Assembly: GCF_014197615.1 (NCBI RefSeq) | Contig: NZ_JACIFY010000004.1 | Location: 1 to 64,000 of the forward strand | Source: Rhizobium esperanzae | GTDB taxonomy: Bacteria > Pseudomonadota > Alphaproteobacteria > Rhizobiales > Rhizobiaceae | Direction: 5' to 3' | Length of the DNA: 64,000 nt | Shown: positions 35,076-45,012 of the stretch, piece after piece | Layout: the number at the start of each line of letters is the position of its first letter | Position numbering within the stretch: the first letter of the stretch is position 1 | The notes under the pieces: model-generated | Databases searched by the model: none | Seen by the model: only the letters and a program-made list of their open reading frames with translations | What the model was told of the DNA's origin: nothing | Made by a program: the position numbers and the translations under genes

Positions 35076-36500
35076 ATGAACCGCATCGTCCCGCTGATCC
35101 TCGCCGTCGCTCTTTTCATGGAACAGATGGACTCCACCGTGATCTCGACGGCGCTGCCGGCAATTGCCGCGGATTTGCATGTCGGGCCGATCACGCTGAA
35201 GCTGGCGCTGACCTCCTATATGGTGGCGCTTGCGGTGTTCATTCCGGTCAGCGGCTGGATGGCCGATAGATTCGGCGCCAAGAAGATCTTCCGGCTTGCC
35301 ATCTCCGTCTTCGTCATCGGCTCGATTTTCTGCGCCGTCTCTTCCAATCTCGTCGAGTTCGTGTTTGCCCGCTTCCTGCAGGGCATGGGCGGCGCGATGA
35401 TGACGCCGGTCGGCCGCCTGGTGCTGGTGCGCACGACGAAGCGCAGCGATCTGGTTTCGGCCATGGCGCTGCTCACCATCCCGGCGCTGGTCGGCCCGCT
35501 CACCGGTCCGCCACTCGGCGGCTTCATCACCACCTATTTCAGCTGGCACTGGATCTTCCTGATCAACGTGCCGGTCGGCATTATCGGCATCTGGCTTGCG
35601 ACGATCTTCCTGCCGGAGGTGGAGGCGACGGCGCCGCCGAAGCTTGATGTCGCCGGCTTCGTTCTGACCTCGCTTTCGGCCGCCGGCGTCGTCTTCGGCC
35701 TGTCGGTGGTCAGCCTGCCGGCGCTGCCGCCTGCCATCGGCGTCACCGCCACCGTGATCGGCCTTGCCTGCGGCGTCCTTTATATCAGCCATGCCAAGCG
35801 CCACCCGGCGCCGATCCTCAACCTCAACCTGTTCAGAAACCCGACCTTCCGGGCCTCCACCTTGGGCGGCACGCTCTTTCGCATCTGCGTCGGCGCCATG
35901 CCGTTCCTGACGCCGCTGATGCTGCAGCTCGGCTTCGGGCTGACGCCGTTCCAATCCGGCCTCATCACCTTTGCCGGCGCGATCGGGGCGATCACCACCA
36001 AGTTCATGGCAAAGCGCGTCTTCGCCGCTGCCGGCTTCCGCACGACGCTGCTCGGCGCCGCCATGGTGACGACGCTGGTGACTATCGTCACCGGCCTGTT
36101 CACGCCGGCAACGCCGCATCTCGTCATCATCGGCGTGCTGCTCGTCGGCGGCTTCTCGCGCTCCTTCATGTTCACCGGCGTCAATGCACTTGCCTTCGCC
36201 GATATCGACGACGCGCAAGCCAGCCAGGCGACATCGATGAGCTCGGTGATGCAGCAGATCAGCCTGGCGCTCGGCGTCGCCCTCGCCGCCGCGATCCTGG
36301 AAAGCTCGATCTATGTCAGGGGCGAGGCGCTTGGTATCGTCGACTTCCACCTCGCCTTCTACGTCATCGCCGGACTGACCGTCATTGCCACCATTCCCTT
36401 CATCCGAATGGACCGCAATGCCGGTGCACTCGTTTCCGGCCACCGATCGAAGGCGGTGATGACCTCGACCGTTGAAGCCGAGCAGCAGGCGGTTAAATAG
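35076..36500 (+). CDS. MFS drug/H+ antiporter (DHA2, EmrB/QacA type)
   Basis: The 474-residue inner-membrane pump starts with the DHA2 hallmark in helix 1 (FMEQMDSTVISTALPAIA) and has the MFS loop motif GWMADRFGAKK near residue 65 and a GPLTGPPLGGFI motif C near residue 140. Around fourteen hydrophobic helices fit the family. Relatives export drugs, dyes or bile salts. It is divergent from the exported metallo-hydrolase and almost touches the convergent VOC gene, with 4 bp between stop codons. No MFP partner (EmrA type) is adjacent. Confidence 0.92.
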   Translation: MNRIVPLILAVALFMEQMDSTVISTALPAIAADLHVGPITLKLALTSYMVALAVFIPVSGWMADRFGAKKIFRLAISVFVIGSIFCAVSSNLVEFVFARFLQGMGGAMMTPVGRLVLVRTTKRSDLVSAMALLTIPALVGPLTGPPLGGFITTYFSWHWIFLINVPVGIIGIWLATIFLPEVEATAPPKLDVAGFVLTSLSAAGVVFGLSVVSLPALPPAIGVTATVIGLACGVLYISHAKRHPAPILNLNLFRNPTFRASTLGGTLFRICVGAMPFLTPLMLQLGFGLTPFQSGLITFAGAIGAITTKFMAKRVFAAAGFRTTLLGAAMVTTLVTIVTGLFTPATPHLVIIGVLLVGGFSRSFMFTGVNALAFADIDDAQASQATSMSSVMQQISLALGVALAAAILESSIYVRGEALGIVDFHLAFYVIAGLTVIATIPFIRMDRNAGALVSGHRSKAVMTSTVEAEQQAVK

Positions 36501-36504
36501 GCTT

Positions 36505-36888
36505 CTATTGCGGGCTCTCGCAGACGGCGCTGAGCTTGTTGCCGTCGAGATCTCTGACATAGGCGGCGTAAAAATGCGCGTGATAGGAGCGGAGGCCCGG
36601 CCCGCCCTCATCCATTCCGCCGGCCGCGATCACCGCGGCATGGAAGGCGTCAACCGCCGCACGCGTTTCGGCGGCGAAGGCGACCATGGCGCCATTGCCC
36701 GAGGTCGCCCGGCGACGATTGAAGGGCGTCACCACCCAGAATCGGCAGCGCGTATCGCCGTCCGTGGAATAGCCGATCTCTTCCTGCGAATAGTGCTGTC
36801 GGCGATAGCCGAGCACGGGCAGCACGGCATCGTAAAAATGCCCTGCGCGATCGAGGTCGTTGGTTCCGAGCGTGACGTAGAGAAGCAT
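36505..36888 (-). CDS. VOC-family glyoxalase/dioxygenase-like protein
   Basis: The 127-residue single-domain protein has the vicinal-oxygen-chelate pattern: MLLYVTLGTNDLDRAGHFYD at the N-terminus, and a second beta-alpha module ending in YAAYVRDLDGNKLSAVCE with the metal-ligand Glu. This type is often annotated as a glyoxalase or lactoylglutathione lyase relative. It lies 34 bases downstream of rlmE on the same strand and may be co-transcribed with it. Substrate unknown. Confidence 0.88.
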   Translation of the reverse strand: MLLYVTLGTNDLDRAGHFYDAVLPVLGYRRQHYSQEEIGYSTDGDTRCRFWVVTPFNRRRATSGNGAMVAFAAETRAAVDAFHAAVIAAGGMDEGGPGLRSYHAHFYAAYVRDLDGNKLSAVCESPQ

Positions 36889-36922
36889 GAGGTCCTCATC
36901 ATCCGCCGGGATCGGCCCGAGA

Positions 36923-37642
36923 TCAAGCTTGCTCTGCTTCAGCTTCCGGCTTGCGGCCTTTGAACCCCTTGGCGAGCAGGAACATCTCGACCGATTCGGC
37001 GCGCGAGGCGTTCGGCTTGACGTGGACGACCTGGCGGAAATTCTGCTTCAGCATGGCGAGCAGCTCACGTTCGGTGCCGCCCTGGAAGGTCTTGGTGAGG
37101 AAATGCCCGCCCTCCCCCAGCACCTCGATGGCGAAATGGGCCGCCACTTCGCAGAGATGCATGGTGCGCAGATGGTCGGTGCGGTGGTGGCCGGTGGTGG
37201 GGGCAGCCATGTCCGAGATGACAAGATCGGGCGTGCCGCCGACGGCTTCCAGCAGCTTTTCCGGCGCGCTGGGATCGAGGAAATCGAGCTGCAGGATCTT
37301 CACACCGGGCAACTGGGCCATTTCGAGGAAATCGATCGCGGCGACACGGATATCCTGATCCGTCGAGCCCGTGACCTTGGCGGCGATCTGCGACCAGCTG
37401 CCGGGTGCCGCACCGAGATCGATGATACGCTTGGCGCCTCGCAGAATATGGTGTTTCTCGTCGATCTCCAGCAGCTTGAAGGCGGCGCGGGCGCGATAGC
37501 CCTCGAGCTGGGCGCGCTGCACATAGGGATCGTTGATGTGGCGCTGCAGCCATTGGCGCGACGAGGCCTTCATCTTCTTGTTCTTGACGCGCTGGCCGAG
37601 CTTGCGGCCGGTGCGGTTTCCCGCGATCGGTGCCTTGGTCAT
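36923..37642 (-). CDS. rlmE: 23S rRNA (uridine(2552)-2'-O)-methyltransferase
   Basis: RlmE (FtsJ/RrmJ) methylates U2552 of 23S rRNA late in ribosome assembly. The 239-residue protein has [15 protein letters not shown] with a catalytic Lys, the SAM site [15 protein letters not shown] near residue 88, the catalytic Asp in [14 protein letters not shown], and Lys in [10 protein letters not shown] basic N-terminal extension ([18 protein letters not shown]) is typical of rhizobial members. It follows ppx/gppA on the same strand after 111 bp that hold a palindromic repeat. Confidence 0.95.
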   Translation of the reverse strand: MTKAPIAGNRTGRKLGQRVKNKKMKASSRQWLQRHINDPYVQRAQLEGYRARAAFKLLEIDEKHHILRGAKRIIDLGAAPGSWSQIAAKVTGSTDQDIRVAAIDFLEMAQLPGVKILQLDFLDPSAPEKLLEAVGGTPDLVISDMAAPTTGHHRTDHLRTMHLCEVAAHFAIEVLGEGGHFLTKTFQGGTERELLAMLKQNFRQVVHVKPNASRAESVEMFLLAKGFKGRKPEAEAEQA

Positions 37643-37656
37643 GCTTTCCCCTATTT

Positions 37657-37706
37657 AGAGCATGATGCCGAAAAGTGTGCGCGGTTTTCGGACGTCATCA
37701 TGCTCT
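37657..37706. repeat. Palindromic intergenic repeat between ppx and rlmE
   Basis: AGAGCATGATG and CATCATGCTCT form the outer stem and CCGAAAA/TTTTCGG the inner stem, with GTGTGCGCG in the loop. This 50-bp palindrome resembles one of the most common intergenic repeats of Rhizobium chromosomes. It lies 15 bases upstream of the rlmE start codon. Confidence 0.8.
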
Positions 37707-37753
37707 ATTTCATTGACTTGGATCCGGATTCAAATTTCAGGCCGGGCCAAAAA

Positions 37754-39316
37754 TCATCCGGATCTAGCGCGCTGGCCGCGGCGGTTGCGGTTTCGCCGCC
37801 ACACGCCGTCATCGGCCATCATGTCGGTGAGCAGGCCCTCCCTCAAGCCGCGATCGGCCACGCGCATGCGCGGGCTCGGCCAGCGGCGGCGGATCGCCTC
37901 GAGGATGGCGCAGCCGGCCAGCACCAGATCGGCCCTGTCGGGCCCGATGCAGGGATTGGCAGCGCGACTTTCGAAATCCCAGGAGAGAAGTTTTGCCTGC
38001 ATGGCGGAAACCTCGTCATCGGACAGCCAGATGCCGTCGACCCTGCGCCGGTCATAACGCGGCAGGTCGAGATGGACGCCGGCAAGCGTCGTCACCGTGC
38101 CCGAGGTGCCGATCAGATGGAAGTCGCCGGTCTGGGCGATCTCGATCTCCGGGCAGTCGAAACCGACGAGCATGCCTTCGACCTCGCGCACCATGCCCTC
38201 GAAGACCTCTGGCGTGACGTCACGCCCGCCGTGACGCTCCGACAGCGTGACGACGCCGACCGGCAGCGAGGTCCAATGGGTGATGTGATTGGCAAGCCGG
38301 CTGAAGCGATTGTCGCCGATGCGGATGACGGCAATTTCCGACGAACCGCCGCCTATATCGAAGAGCACGACCGAGCGCGTCTCGCGCCCGACCAGCGAGG
38401 AGCAGCCGGAGACGGCAAGCCGCGCCTCGGTCTCGCGATCGATGATTTCCAGTTCGAGCCCGGTTTCGGCAACGACCCGGCTGAGGAATTCCTCGCCATT
38501 GACGGCCTGCCGGCAAGCTTCGGTGGCGATCAGCCGCATGCGGCGGATCTCGCGGTTTCTGAGCTTGGAGGCGCAGATCCTCAGCGCCTCGATCGCCCGC
38601 TCCATCGCCTCGTCGGACAGGCGGCCGCTGGCCGCAAGGCCCTCACCGAGGCGCACGATGCGGGAAAAGGCATCGACGACGCGGAACTGACCTGGGCGGG
38701 TCGGCTGGGCGATGAGCAGACGGCAATTGTTAGTGCCGAGATCGAGCGCGGCATAGAGTTCTTCCGGCCACGTATAGTCACCGGCCTGGCGATCGCCGTG
38801 AAACCCGGGATGGCTATCGCCGCGGCCCTTGCGGCCGACGGCTGGCCCGTTTTGCGCTTCGCGCGGAGCTGAAATGCGCACCGTCTCTTCGGCGCGGCTC
38901 TCCTGCTGCGGCGGGGAAGACTTTGCCGCCGTCAGCGGCCGGCCCTGCAGACCGCGCTTGCCGCGATGTTTGCGGCGGTTGCGCCGGCCCGGCGCCGGCT
39001 CGCCTTCTGAGCGCACGTCATTGACCGCCGCTTGCGGCTGCTCCATGGCATGGGGATGAGATGAACCGCCTTGCGCAGCACCCTGGCCGCCACGACGGCG
39101 ACGCTTGCGCTTGCGGGCCGGATTGCCGGCCGCATCTTCCATCGGGCGCGCAGGCTGTCCGGCACCGCCGGATGGCTCATGCGAAGCGGGATGAGCCGCG
39201 GTGCGGGATTGCCCGCCACGCTTGCCCTTGCGGCGCCTGGACTTCTTGCCGTCCTTGCGCCCTGCCGCCGACGCCCCGTCAAATTGCGGCTTTGCGCCGC
39301 CTTCGGGGTCTTCCAC
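37754..39316 (-). CDS. ppx: Exopolyphosphatase / pppGpp phosphohydrolase with basic N-terminal extension
   Basis: This 520-residue Ppx/GppA-family protein belongs to the actin/ASKHA fold and splits polyphosphate or pppGpp. The conserved core starts near residue 186 (YAALDLGTNNCRLLIAQP), followed by EGLAASGRLSDEAMERA, LIATEACRQAVNG and the phosphate loop VVLFDIGGGSSEIAV. In front of it is an unusual stretch of about 180 residues rich in Arg, Lys, Gly and Gln (RRRKGKRGGQSR and similar), probably disordered and RNA- or polyphosphate-binding. A GTG at 39316 is used as start. Order ppx-rlmE is common in alphaproteobacteria. Confidence 0.92.
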   Translation of the reverse strand: MEDPEGGAKPQFDGASAAGRKDGKKSRRRKGKRGGQSRTAAHPASHEPSGGAGQPARPMEDAAGNPARKRKRRRRGGQGAAQGGSSHPHAMEQPQAAVNDVRSEGEPAPGRRNRRKHRGKRGLQGRPLTAAKSSPPQQESRAEETVRISAPREAQNGPAVGRKGRGDSHPGFHGDRQAGDYTWPEELYAALDLGTNNCRLLIAQPTRPGQFRVVDAFSRIVRLGEGLAASGRLSDEAMERAIEALRICASKLRNREIRRMRLIATEACRQAVNGEEFLSRVVAETGLELEIIDRETEARLAVSGCSSLVGRETRSVVLFDIGGGSSEIAVIRIGDNRFSRLANHITHWTSLPVGVVTLSERHGGRDVTPEVFEGMVREVEGMLVGFDCPEIEIAQTGDFHLIGTSGTVTTLAGVHLDLPRYDRRRVDGIWLSDDEVSAMQAKLLSWDFESRAANPCIGPDRADLVLAGCAILEAIRRRWPSPRMRVADRGLREGLLTDMMADDGVWRRNRNRRGQRARSG

Positions 39317-39492
39317 GTTGTTTTTCCACCGCGCCGCGCAAGTCCTGAGGTATGCAGCAGGCGCTCATTCGATTTTTGCGTTGCCGCAAGGATATCAGCG
39401 CCTGCCGAAATCGCCAAATTCTTTTTTGGACGGGGGATTTGCGGCCGGTTTCGCACCCTCCGCGCAGCACCGATTTTTTTCAAAACGGGTAT

Positions 39493-39520
39493 TTGCAATC
39501 CGCCCGCTTTTGGTTATAAG
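39493..39520 (+). promoter_or_regulatory. Candidate sigma-70 promoter of tRNA-Gln
   Basis: TTGCAA (39493-39498) and TATAAG (39515-39520) are 16 bases apart and lie 40 bases upstream of the mature tRNA start. The match to the -35/-10 consensus is reasonable, and no other promoter-like pair fits as well here. Confidence 0.5.
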
Positions 39521-39559
39521 CGCCGCACAGCAGCCAAGCCATGCTTCGGCGGCAACTGC

Positions 39560-39633
39560 TGGGGAATAGTTCAATGGTAGAACGACGGACTCTGACTCCG
39601 TTAATCTTGGTTCGAGTCCAGGTTCCCCAGCCA
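39560..39633 (+). tRNA. tRNA-Gln (anticodon CTG)
   Basis: The full cloverleaf can be drawn. The acceptor stem is TGGGGAA/TTCCCCA, the D stem GTTC/GAAC, the anticodon stem ACGGA/TCCGT with loop CTCTGAC (anticodon CTG at 39592-39594), and the T stem CTTGG/CCAGG with loop TTCGAGT. The discriminator is G and CCA is encoded at 39631-39633. It reads glutamine codon CAG. Confidence 0.97.
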
Positions 39634-39939
39634 ATCAATTTTACTGATCAAGCAGATATTGAATCCGAGTCGTGAAGATATTCTGGATGGATTGCGCCTC
39701 TGGAAATCGACAGGAACTGCGCTGCCGCTAACGGGGCCGTTAGATCGAACCCACGGCATGGAGGGCGCTGCGCGTCCTGTCAGAAGTACAAGGGACGCTC
39801 TAATTCTTAGAATCTGCGCCTCTTTCCGAAAATCAATTCCGATTTTCGGAAAGAACGATGCGCTAGCGCGTTCTCAGACATCGTTCCACCGACATTCTCG
39901 GTCGGGAACATAGAGAAACTGGTTCTCGCAGGCCCGATA
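39634..39939. other. 306-bp gap between tRNA-Gln and the polysaccharide region
   Basis: No gene is supported here; short open frames on both strands lack ribosome-binding sites and conserved sequence. It contains one 14-bp palindrome (39821-39854) and AT-richer stretches. The gap separates the housekeeping part of the window from gmd-fcl and the glycan genes. I saw no direct repeat of the tRNA 3' end within it. Confidence 0.7.
39821..39854. repeat. 14-bp palindrome downstream of tRNA-Gln
   Basis: TCTTTCCGAAAATC and GATTTTCGGAAAGA pair perfectly around a 6-base loop AATTCC. Its style, with a GAATT/AATTCC centre, recalls the second hairpin at 3880-3923. It could end the fcl transcript, which converges from the right 86 bases away. 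Confidence 0.75.
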
Positions 39940-40890
39940 TCAGACCGCAGGATCGGATCTCTTTTCGGATTCCAGGAACCAAGCGTAGGTGGCGCGGATG
40001 CCATCCTCAAGCGAAATGCGCGGGTTCCAGCCCATGTCGTGCAGCTTTTGATTGCTCATCAACTTTCGCGGCGTGCCATCGGGCTTGGAAAGATCATGAA
40101 TGATCTCACCCTCGTAACCGACAACGCGGCAGACCAACCGCGTCAACTCGATAATTTCGAGATCTGTACCCGAGCCGACATTGACGTGCTGCGCACCCGA
40201 ATAGGCTTTAAGCAGAAACACCAGCGCGTCGGCGCAATCGTCGACGTGAAGAAACTCCCTGCGCGGAGTTCCTGTGCCCCAGACCACCATATGCGGGTCT
40301 TTGCGAAGTTTCGCAGCATGCGCCTTGCGGATAAGCGCGGGCAGCACATGACTGGAATTCAGGTCGAAATTATCGCCCGGGCCGTACAAATTGGTCGGCA
40401 TGGCTGAAATGTAATCCCGACCATATTGCTTACGATAGGCTTCCGCGAGCTTGATACCAGCGATCTTGGCGATCGCGTACCATTCGTTGGTCGGCTCAAG
40501 CGCACCGGTCAACAGCGCCTCTTCGGGGATCGGCTGCGGAGCGAGCTTGGGATAGATGCAGCTCGAACCCAGGAACAACAGCCGGTCCACTCCGCCGCGG
40601 TGGGCGGCTTCGAAGATGTTGGCTTCAATAATCAGATTGTCATAGACAAATTCTGCGGGATAGCTGTCATTCGCGAGGATACCGCCGACCTTGGCAGCGG
40701 CGAGAACGATCACATCAGGCCGGTTTGCTTCAACAAATTTCTCGACCTCCTCCTGCCGCTTCAAATCGACCTCATGGCGCGTAGCTGTGATGACGTTGCA
40801 ATCTTCCGATTGAAGCCGGCGCACAAGAGCACTGCCGACCATACCGCGATGGCCGGCAACCCAGATCTTCTTGTTGGATAAGTCGTACAC
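39940..40890 (-). CDS. fcl: GDP-L-fucose synthase
   Basis: This enzyme epimerises and reduces GDP-4-keto-6-deoxymannose to GDP-L-fucose. The 316-residue SDR protein has VAGHRGMVGSALVRRL at the N-terminus, the family-specific FLGSSCIYPK with catalytic Ser and Cys near residue 107, and the YAIAKIAGIKL catalytic Tyr/Lys segment near 136. It starts at a GTG that directly abuts the gmd stop codon (TGAGTG), so translation is coupled. Gmd and Fcl together supply GDP-fucose, a known component of R. etli/leguminosarum O-antigens. Confidence 0.95.
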   Translation of the reverse strand: MYDLSNKKIWVAGHRGMVGSALVRRLQSEDCNVITATRHEVDLKRQEEVEKFVEANRPDVIVLAAAKVGGILANDSYPAEFVYDNLIIEANIFEAAHRGGVDRLLFLGSSCIYPKLAPQPIPEEALLTGALEPTNEWYAIAKIAGIKLAEAYRKQYGRDYISAMPTNLYGPGDNFDLNSSHVLPALIRKAHAAKLRKDPHMVVWGTGTPRREFLHVDDCADALVFLLKAYSGAQHVNVGSGTDLEIIELTRLVCRVVGYEGEIIHDLSKPDGTPRKLMSNQKLHDMGWNPRISLEDGIRATYAWFLESEKRSDPAV

Positions 40891-41955
<1,065 letters not shown>

Positions 41956-42131
41956 TCACATCGCTTTCAATACAATCTTCTGATCGTGTTTATGGAAACG
42001 ACTGAACGAGTGCAACCCCCATGCAGCCGAGCCGAGTCTAGCGAAATGCGCATTGTCGATCTCTGCGGTTGACGCCGGACTGGCACAATGAGACTACAGC
42101 TTTCTATTTATCAGATGTGCAAGGGGAAAAG

Positions 42132-43187
42132 ATGATCTTGGTGACGGGAGGCGCCGGCTTCATCGGCGCGAATTTCGTGCTCGACTGGCTTGCACTTCAT
42201 GAGGAGCCGGTGATCAACCTGGATGCCCTCACCTATGCCGGCAACCTGGAGAACCTTGGCGCCATCTGGAATGATCCGCGCCATCTCTTCGTCAAAGGCA
42301 GCATCGCGGACTACGATCTCGTCGAAGAACTGCTGCGCTCCCATCGTCCCCGCGCAATCCTCAATTTCGCTGCCGAAAGTCACGTCGACCGATCGATCCA
42401 TGGACCCGAAGAATTTATCCAGACGAATATCGTCGGCACTTTTCGGCTGTTGGAGGCTGTCCGCGGATTTCTCGCCCTGCAGGATGCAGCCTTCCAAGAG
42501 AGCTTTCGTTTTCTCCATGTGTCGACGGACGAGGTCTACGGTTCACTTGCACCCACTGAAGCCGCCTTCAGCGAACATCGCAAATACGAACCAAACAGTC
42601 CTTATTCCGCAAGCAAGGCAGCCAGCGATCATCTGGTTCGCGCTTATCATCACACCTATGGCTTGCCGGTTCTGACGACGAACTGTTCGAATAACTACGG
42701 TCCCTATCATTTTCCGGAGAAGCTTATTCCCCTGGTCATTCATAATGCGCTGGCAGAGAAACAGATTCCGATCTACGGGGACGGAATGCAAGTTCGCGAC
42801 TGGCTGTTCGTCAAGGACCATTGCAGCGCGATTCGGCGCGTTCTGGAGAACGGAAGGATCGGAGAGACCTATAATGTCGGCGGCAGAAACGAGCTGACCA
42901 ACCTATTGGTGGTCAATACGCTCTGCGATATCCTCGACGAATTGAGGCCTCTGCCAAACGGGGCAAGCTACAAGTCACAAATCACTTTTGTGCGAGACCG
43001 CCCCGGCCATGATCGCCGCTACGCCATCGATGCGGCCAAAATCGAGCGTGAACTGGATTGGCACCCGAGCGAGACGTTCGATACGGGCATTCGCAAAACG
43101 GTCGAGTGGTATCTCGCCAACCAAGCATGGGTCGAGAACGTCACAAGCGGCAGCTACCGCCAATGGATCGAACGTCAGTATCAATAG
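42132..43187 (+). CDS. rmlB: dTDP-glucose 4,6-dehydratase
   Basis: RmlB makes dTDP-4-keto-6-deoxyglucose from dTDP-glucose. The 351-residue extended SDR has VTGGAGFIGANFVL, AESHVDRSIHGP and HVSTDEVYGSL with the catalytic Thr-Asp-Glu triad near residue 133. NSPYSASKAASDHLVRAYHH carries Tyr and Lys near 160. The ATG at 42132 follows AAGGGG at close spacing. It is the only plus-strand gene in the polysaccharide region before 63316, and lies about 19 kb from rmlA. Its product probably feeds FdtA/FdtB, since no rmlC or rmlD is present in the window. Confidence 0.95.
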   Translation: MILVTGGAGFIGANFVLDWLALHEEPVINLDALTYAGNLENLGAIWNDPRHLFVKGSIADYDLVEELLRSHRPRAILNFAAESHVDRSIHGPEEFIQTNIVGTFRLLEAVRGFLALQDAAFQESFRFLHVSTDEVYGSLAPTEAAFSEHRKYEPNSPYSASKAASDHLVRAYHHTYGLPVLTTNCSNNYGPYHFPEKLIPLVIHNALAEKQIPIYGDGMQVRDWLFVKDHCSAIRRVLENGRIGETYNVGGRNELTNLLVVNTLCDILDELRPLPNGASYKSQITFVRDRPGHDRRYAIDAAKIERELDWHPSETFDTGIRKTVEWYLANQAWVENVTSGSYRQWIERQYQ

Positions 43188-43231
43188 TCATGCTGACGTC
43201 CTTGATTTTCGACCCTCAAGGCTGCACTGCG

Positions 43232-44203
43232 TCAATAACGCAGGAGGCGGTGCAGGACGCGCTTGACTGCGAATGGAACGTAGCGCTGCGCCCATCTACG
43301 CCTCGCGACAGCGGAGGCCTCGCGAAGGCCGCCGGAGAAGCCTGGTGAGATCGTTCTTATTTCCGCGAGCGCTCGCACGAGTGCGGTCTCATAGGCCGCA
43401 TAGACAGCTTCGGGCTCCCTGCAGACCGAAGTGTAGAATGCGGACAGCCTGTCGAAACCGCCGTCTGCCAGCAATTGAAACTGATGAAAATGATAGAAGA
43501 TCAACGGCACGCCTTCGACCAATATCTGACCTGAAGCATCCTCGGCGAAATGCAGCTTCTCATAATTCCATGGCGCAATTCCCGCTCCTGGGTGCGCGAT
43601 AATGTGGCACTTCGGATACAGGACAGGCCACTCGTCCAAATATTTTTGGTCGCCCATTTTGCCGTCTTCGAGGCGATAGTAGCACCACTCAATGCACTGC
43701 TCGCGCCAGCGAGCAAGGCAACGCATCCCCTCTTCGTCGCGCCGGAAGCTCACCCATTCTACACAGAAACGACCGTTCACTTCCCTGTCCTGCAGCCGAG
43801 GAGCAAAACGGTGCTCGATGATTGCGATCGAACTGTCGCCGATTTCGTCCAGGATCGGGCGGATCGGTGAATAGAATAGCAAGTCAGAGTCGAGATAGGT
43901 GATGAAATCGATCTCTGGATGCTGCTGCAGCACGAAGGTTGGAAGACAGGGCGACAAAGTCCAGCAATATTCGGCGACACCGCGCGATTTCTTTGCCTCC
44001 AACAGTTCGGGCGTCTCCAGATCGGCGAGTGGGATGCAGGTGATGTGGGATCTATTGAATGCAGTCAGTATCTCCTGCGCCTTCTGATCCATGCAGAGCA
44101 CAAAAACATGCGCATCTGGACACCACTGGACGAGGCTCTCCATCATCGCCATCCCCTTGATGAGATAGCCGCTGTCGAAAAGGGTGCAGAAGTAATTCGT
44201 CAT
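43232..44203 (-). CDS. Glycosyltransferase (GT-A fold, GT8-like)
   Basis: The 323-residue protein shows MTNYFCTLFDSGYLIKGMAM at the start and a GT-A metal motif in ITYLDSDLLFYSP near residue 100. Other marks are a QKYLDEWP segment and HPGAGIAPWNYE. These features match nucleotide-diphospho-sugar transferases related to family 8 that occur in polysaccharide loci. The start was put at the ATG at 44203, which overlaps the preceding methyltransferase stop codon by 4 bp; a GTG at 44224 is an alternative. It is the last gene of the long minus-strand operon and is convergent with rmlB. Donor and acceptor are unknown. Confidence 0.82.
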   Translation of the reverse strand: MTNYFCTLFDSGYLIKGMAMMESLVQWCPDAHVFVLCMDQKAQEILTAFNRSHITCIPLADLETPELLEAKKSRGVAEYCWTLSPCLPTFVLQQHPEIDFITYLDSDLLFYSPIRPILDEIGDSSIAIIEHRFAPRLQDREVNGRFCVEWVSFRRDEEGMRCLARWREQCIEWCYYRLEDGKMGDQKYLDEWPVLYPKCHIIAHPGAGIAPWNYEKLHFAEDASGQILVEGVPLIFYHFHQFQLLADGGFDRLSAFYTSVCREPEAVYAAYETALVRALAEIRTISPGFSGGLREASAVARRRWAQRYVPFAVKRVLHRLLRY

Positions 44204-45012
44204 AACGGGGATTGTTTCCTGCACAAATAGGTGCGGTTGGCATTGCCCTTGCTACTGTCACGCGGATCCGCGCTCTCATTTAGCGTAAAGGTGGATTGCA
44301 CTTCCAGGCCATGAACCCGAAAGCTCTCCAATAGCTCCGGTTCCGAAAAATGGATCTCGATGGTCTCGACGCCATAGGCCTGCTTACGGAAATACTTGGT
44401 CGGTTCGCCATAGACGACAGGTGTGCGGTGAAAAATGACGTATTCCTTGGCGACGCGAGCGCTTTCGGCAATCGCCGTTTGAAAGTTCGGAATATGCAAC
44501 AGGCAGCATCCCGAAACCACGACATCAAACGCATCATCCTTATAGCTGAGCCGCGTTGCATCCTCCACATCGAACGATAGTACTGGATAGAGGCTGCGCG
44601 CCATATCGATGAACGCATTGGAATAATCGCAGCCGTGATATCGCAACGGTAGGCCATTTACCTCCAAAACCTCGGAGTAATATCCGCTGGAACAACCGAT
44701 TTCGAGCAATGAACCGGCAGCCGGCAGATTGTCGATCTTACGGAGCGCAGAGGTAAAAACATCGAATACATCGATGGAAGCGCCACCGCGATATTCCTTC
44801 AACTGGCGCTCGACGAGAGCTCTCTGACGCGCAGGCAGATCACTCGCTTTCCAGGATGCAGCCAGACGCGTGCTTTCGCTGTCTCGCCGAGCTGAATCTA
44901 TTTCGACGTAGTGCGAGGACACCGATGCCGCAGGCATCAGTTGTTCACGCAATCTTTTCAACCGGCGCTTCAACACTGGGAAGCGGTTGAGAGTCGCATG
45001 AATAAACGACAT
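44200..45012 (-). CDS. Class I SAM-dependent methyltransferase
   Basis: The 270-residue protein has the class I fold: motif I LLEIGCSSGYYSEVLE near residue 102, motif II YHGCDYSNAFIDMAR, and motif IV DAFDVVVSGCCLLHI near 160. An N-terminal basic helix (PVLKRRLKRLREQL) could associate with the membrane or partners. Its ATG overlaps the preceding glycosyltransferase stop codon (TGATG), and its own stop overlaps the next gene by 4 bp. In an O-antigen locus it most likely O-methylates a sugar, which is inference. The cluster contains two more such enzymes. Confidence 0.85.
   Translation of the reverse strand: MSFIHATLNRFPVLKRRLKRLREQLMPAASVSSHYVEIDSARRDSESTRLAASWKASDLPARQRALVERQLKEYRGGASIDVFDVFTSALRKIDNLPAAGSLLEIGCSSGYYSEVLEVNGLPLRYHGCDYSNAFIDMARSLYPVLSFDVEDATRLSYKDDAFDVVVSGCCLLHIPNFQTAIAESARVAKEYVIFHRTPVVYGEPTKYFRKQAYGVETIEIHFSEPELLESFRVHGLEVQSTFTLNESADPRDSSKGNANRTYLCRKQSPL

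Noticed and set aside
35061..36611. 516-codon open frame on the minus strand
   Set aside because: It is antisense to the MFS pump; the Arg/Asp/Gly/Gln-rich translation is the usual shadow of hydrophobic helices.
36887..38872. 661-codon open frame on the plus strand
   Set aside because: It spans antisense of both rlmE and ppx, including the palindromic repeat between them, so it cannot be a real single gene beside two well-supported ones.
39659..39913. Small open frame after tRNA-Gln
   Set aside because: It crosses a palindrome, has no ribosome-binding site and no recognisable sequence.
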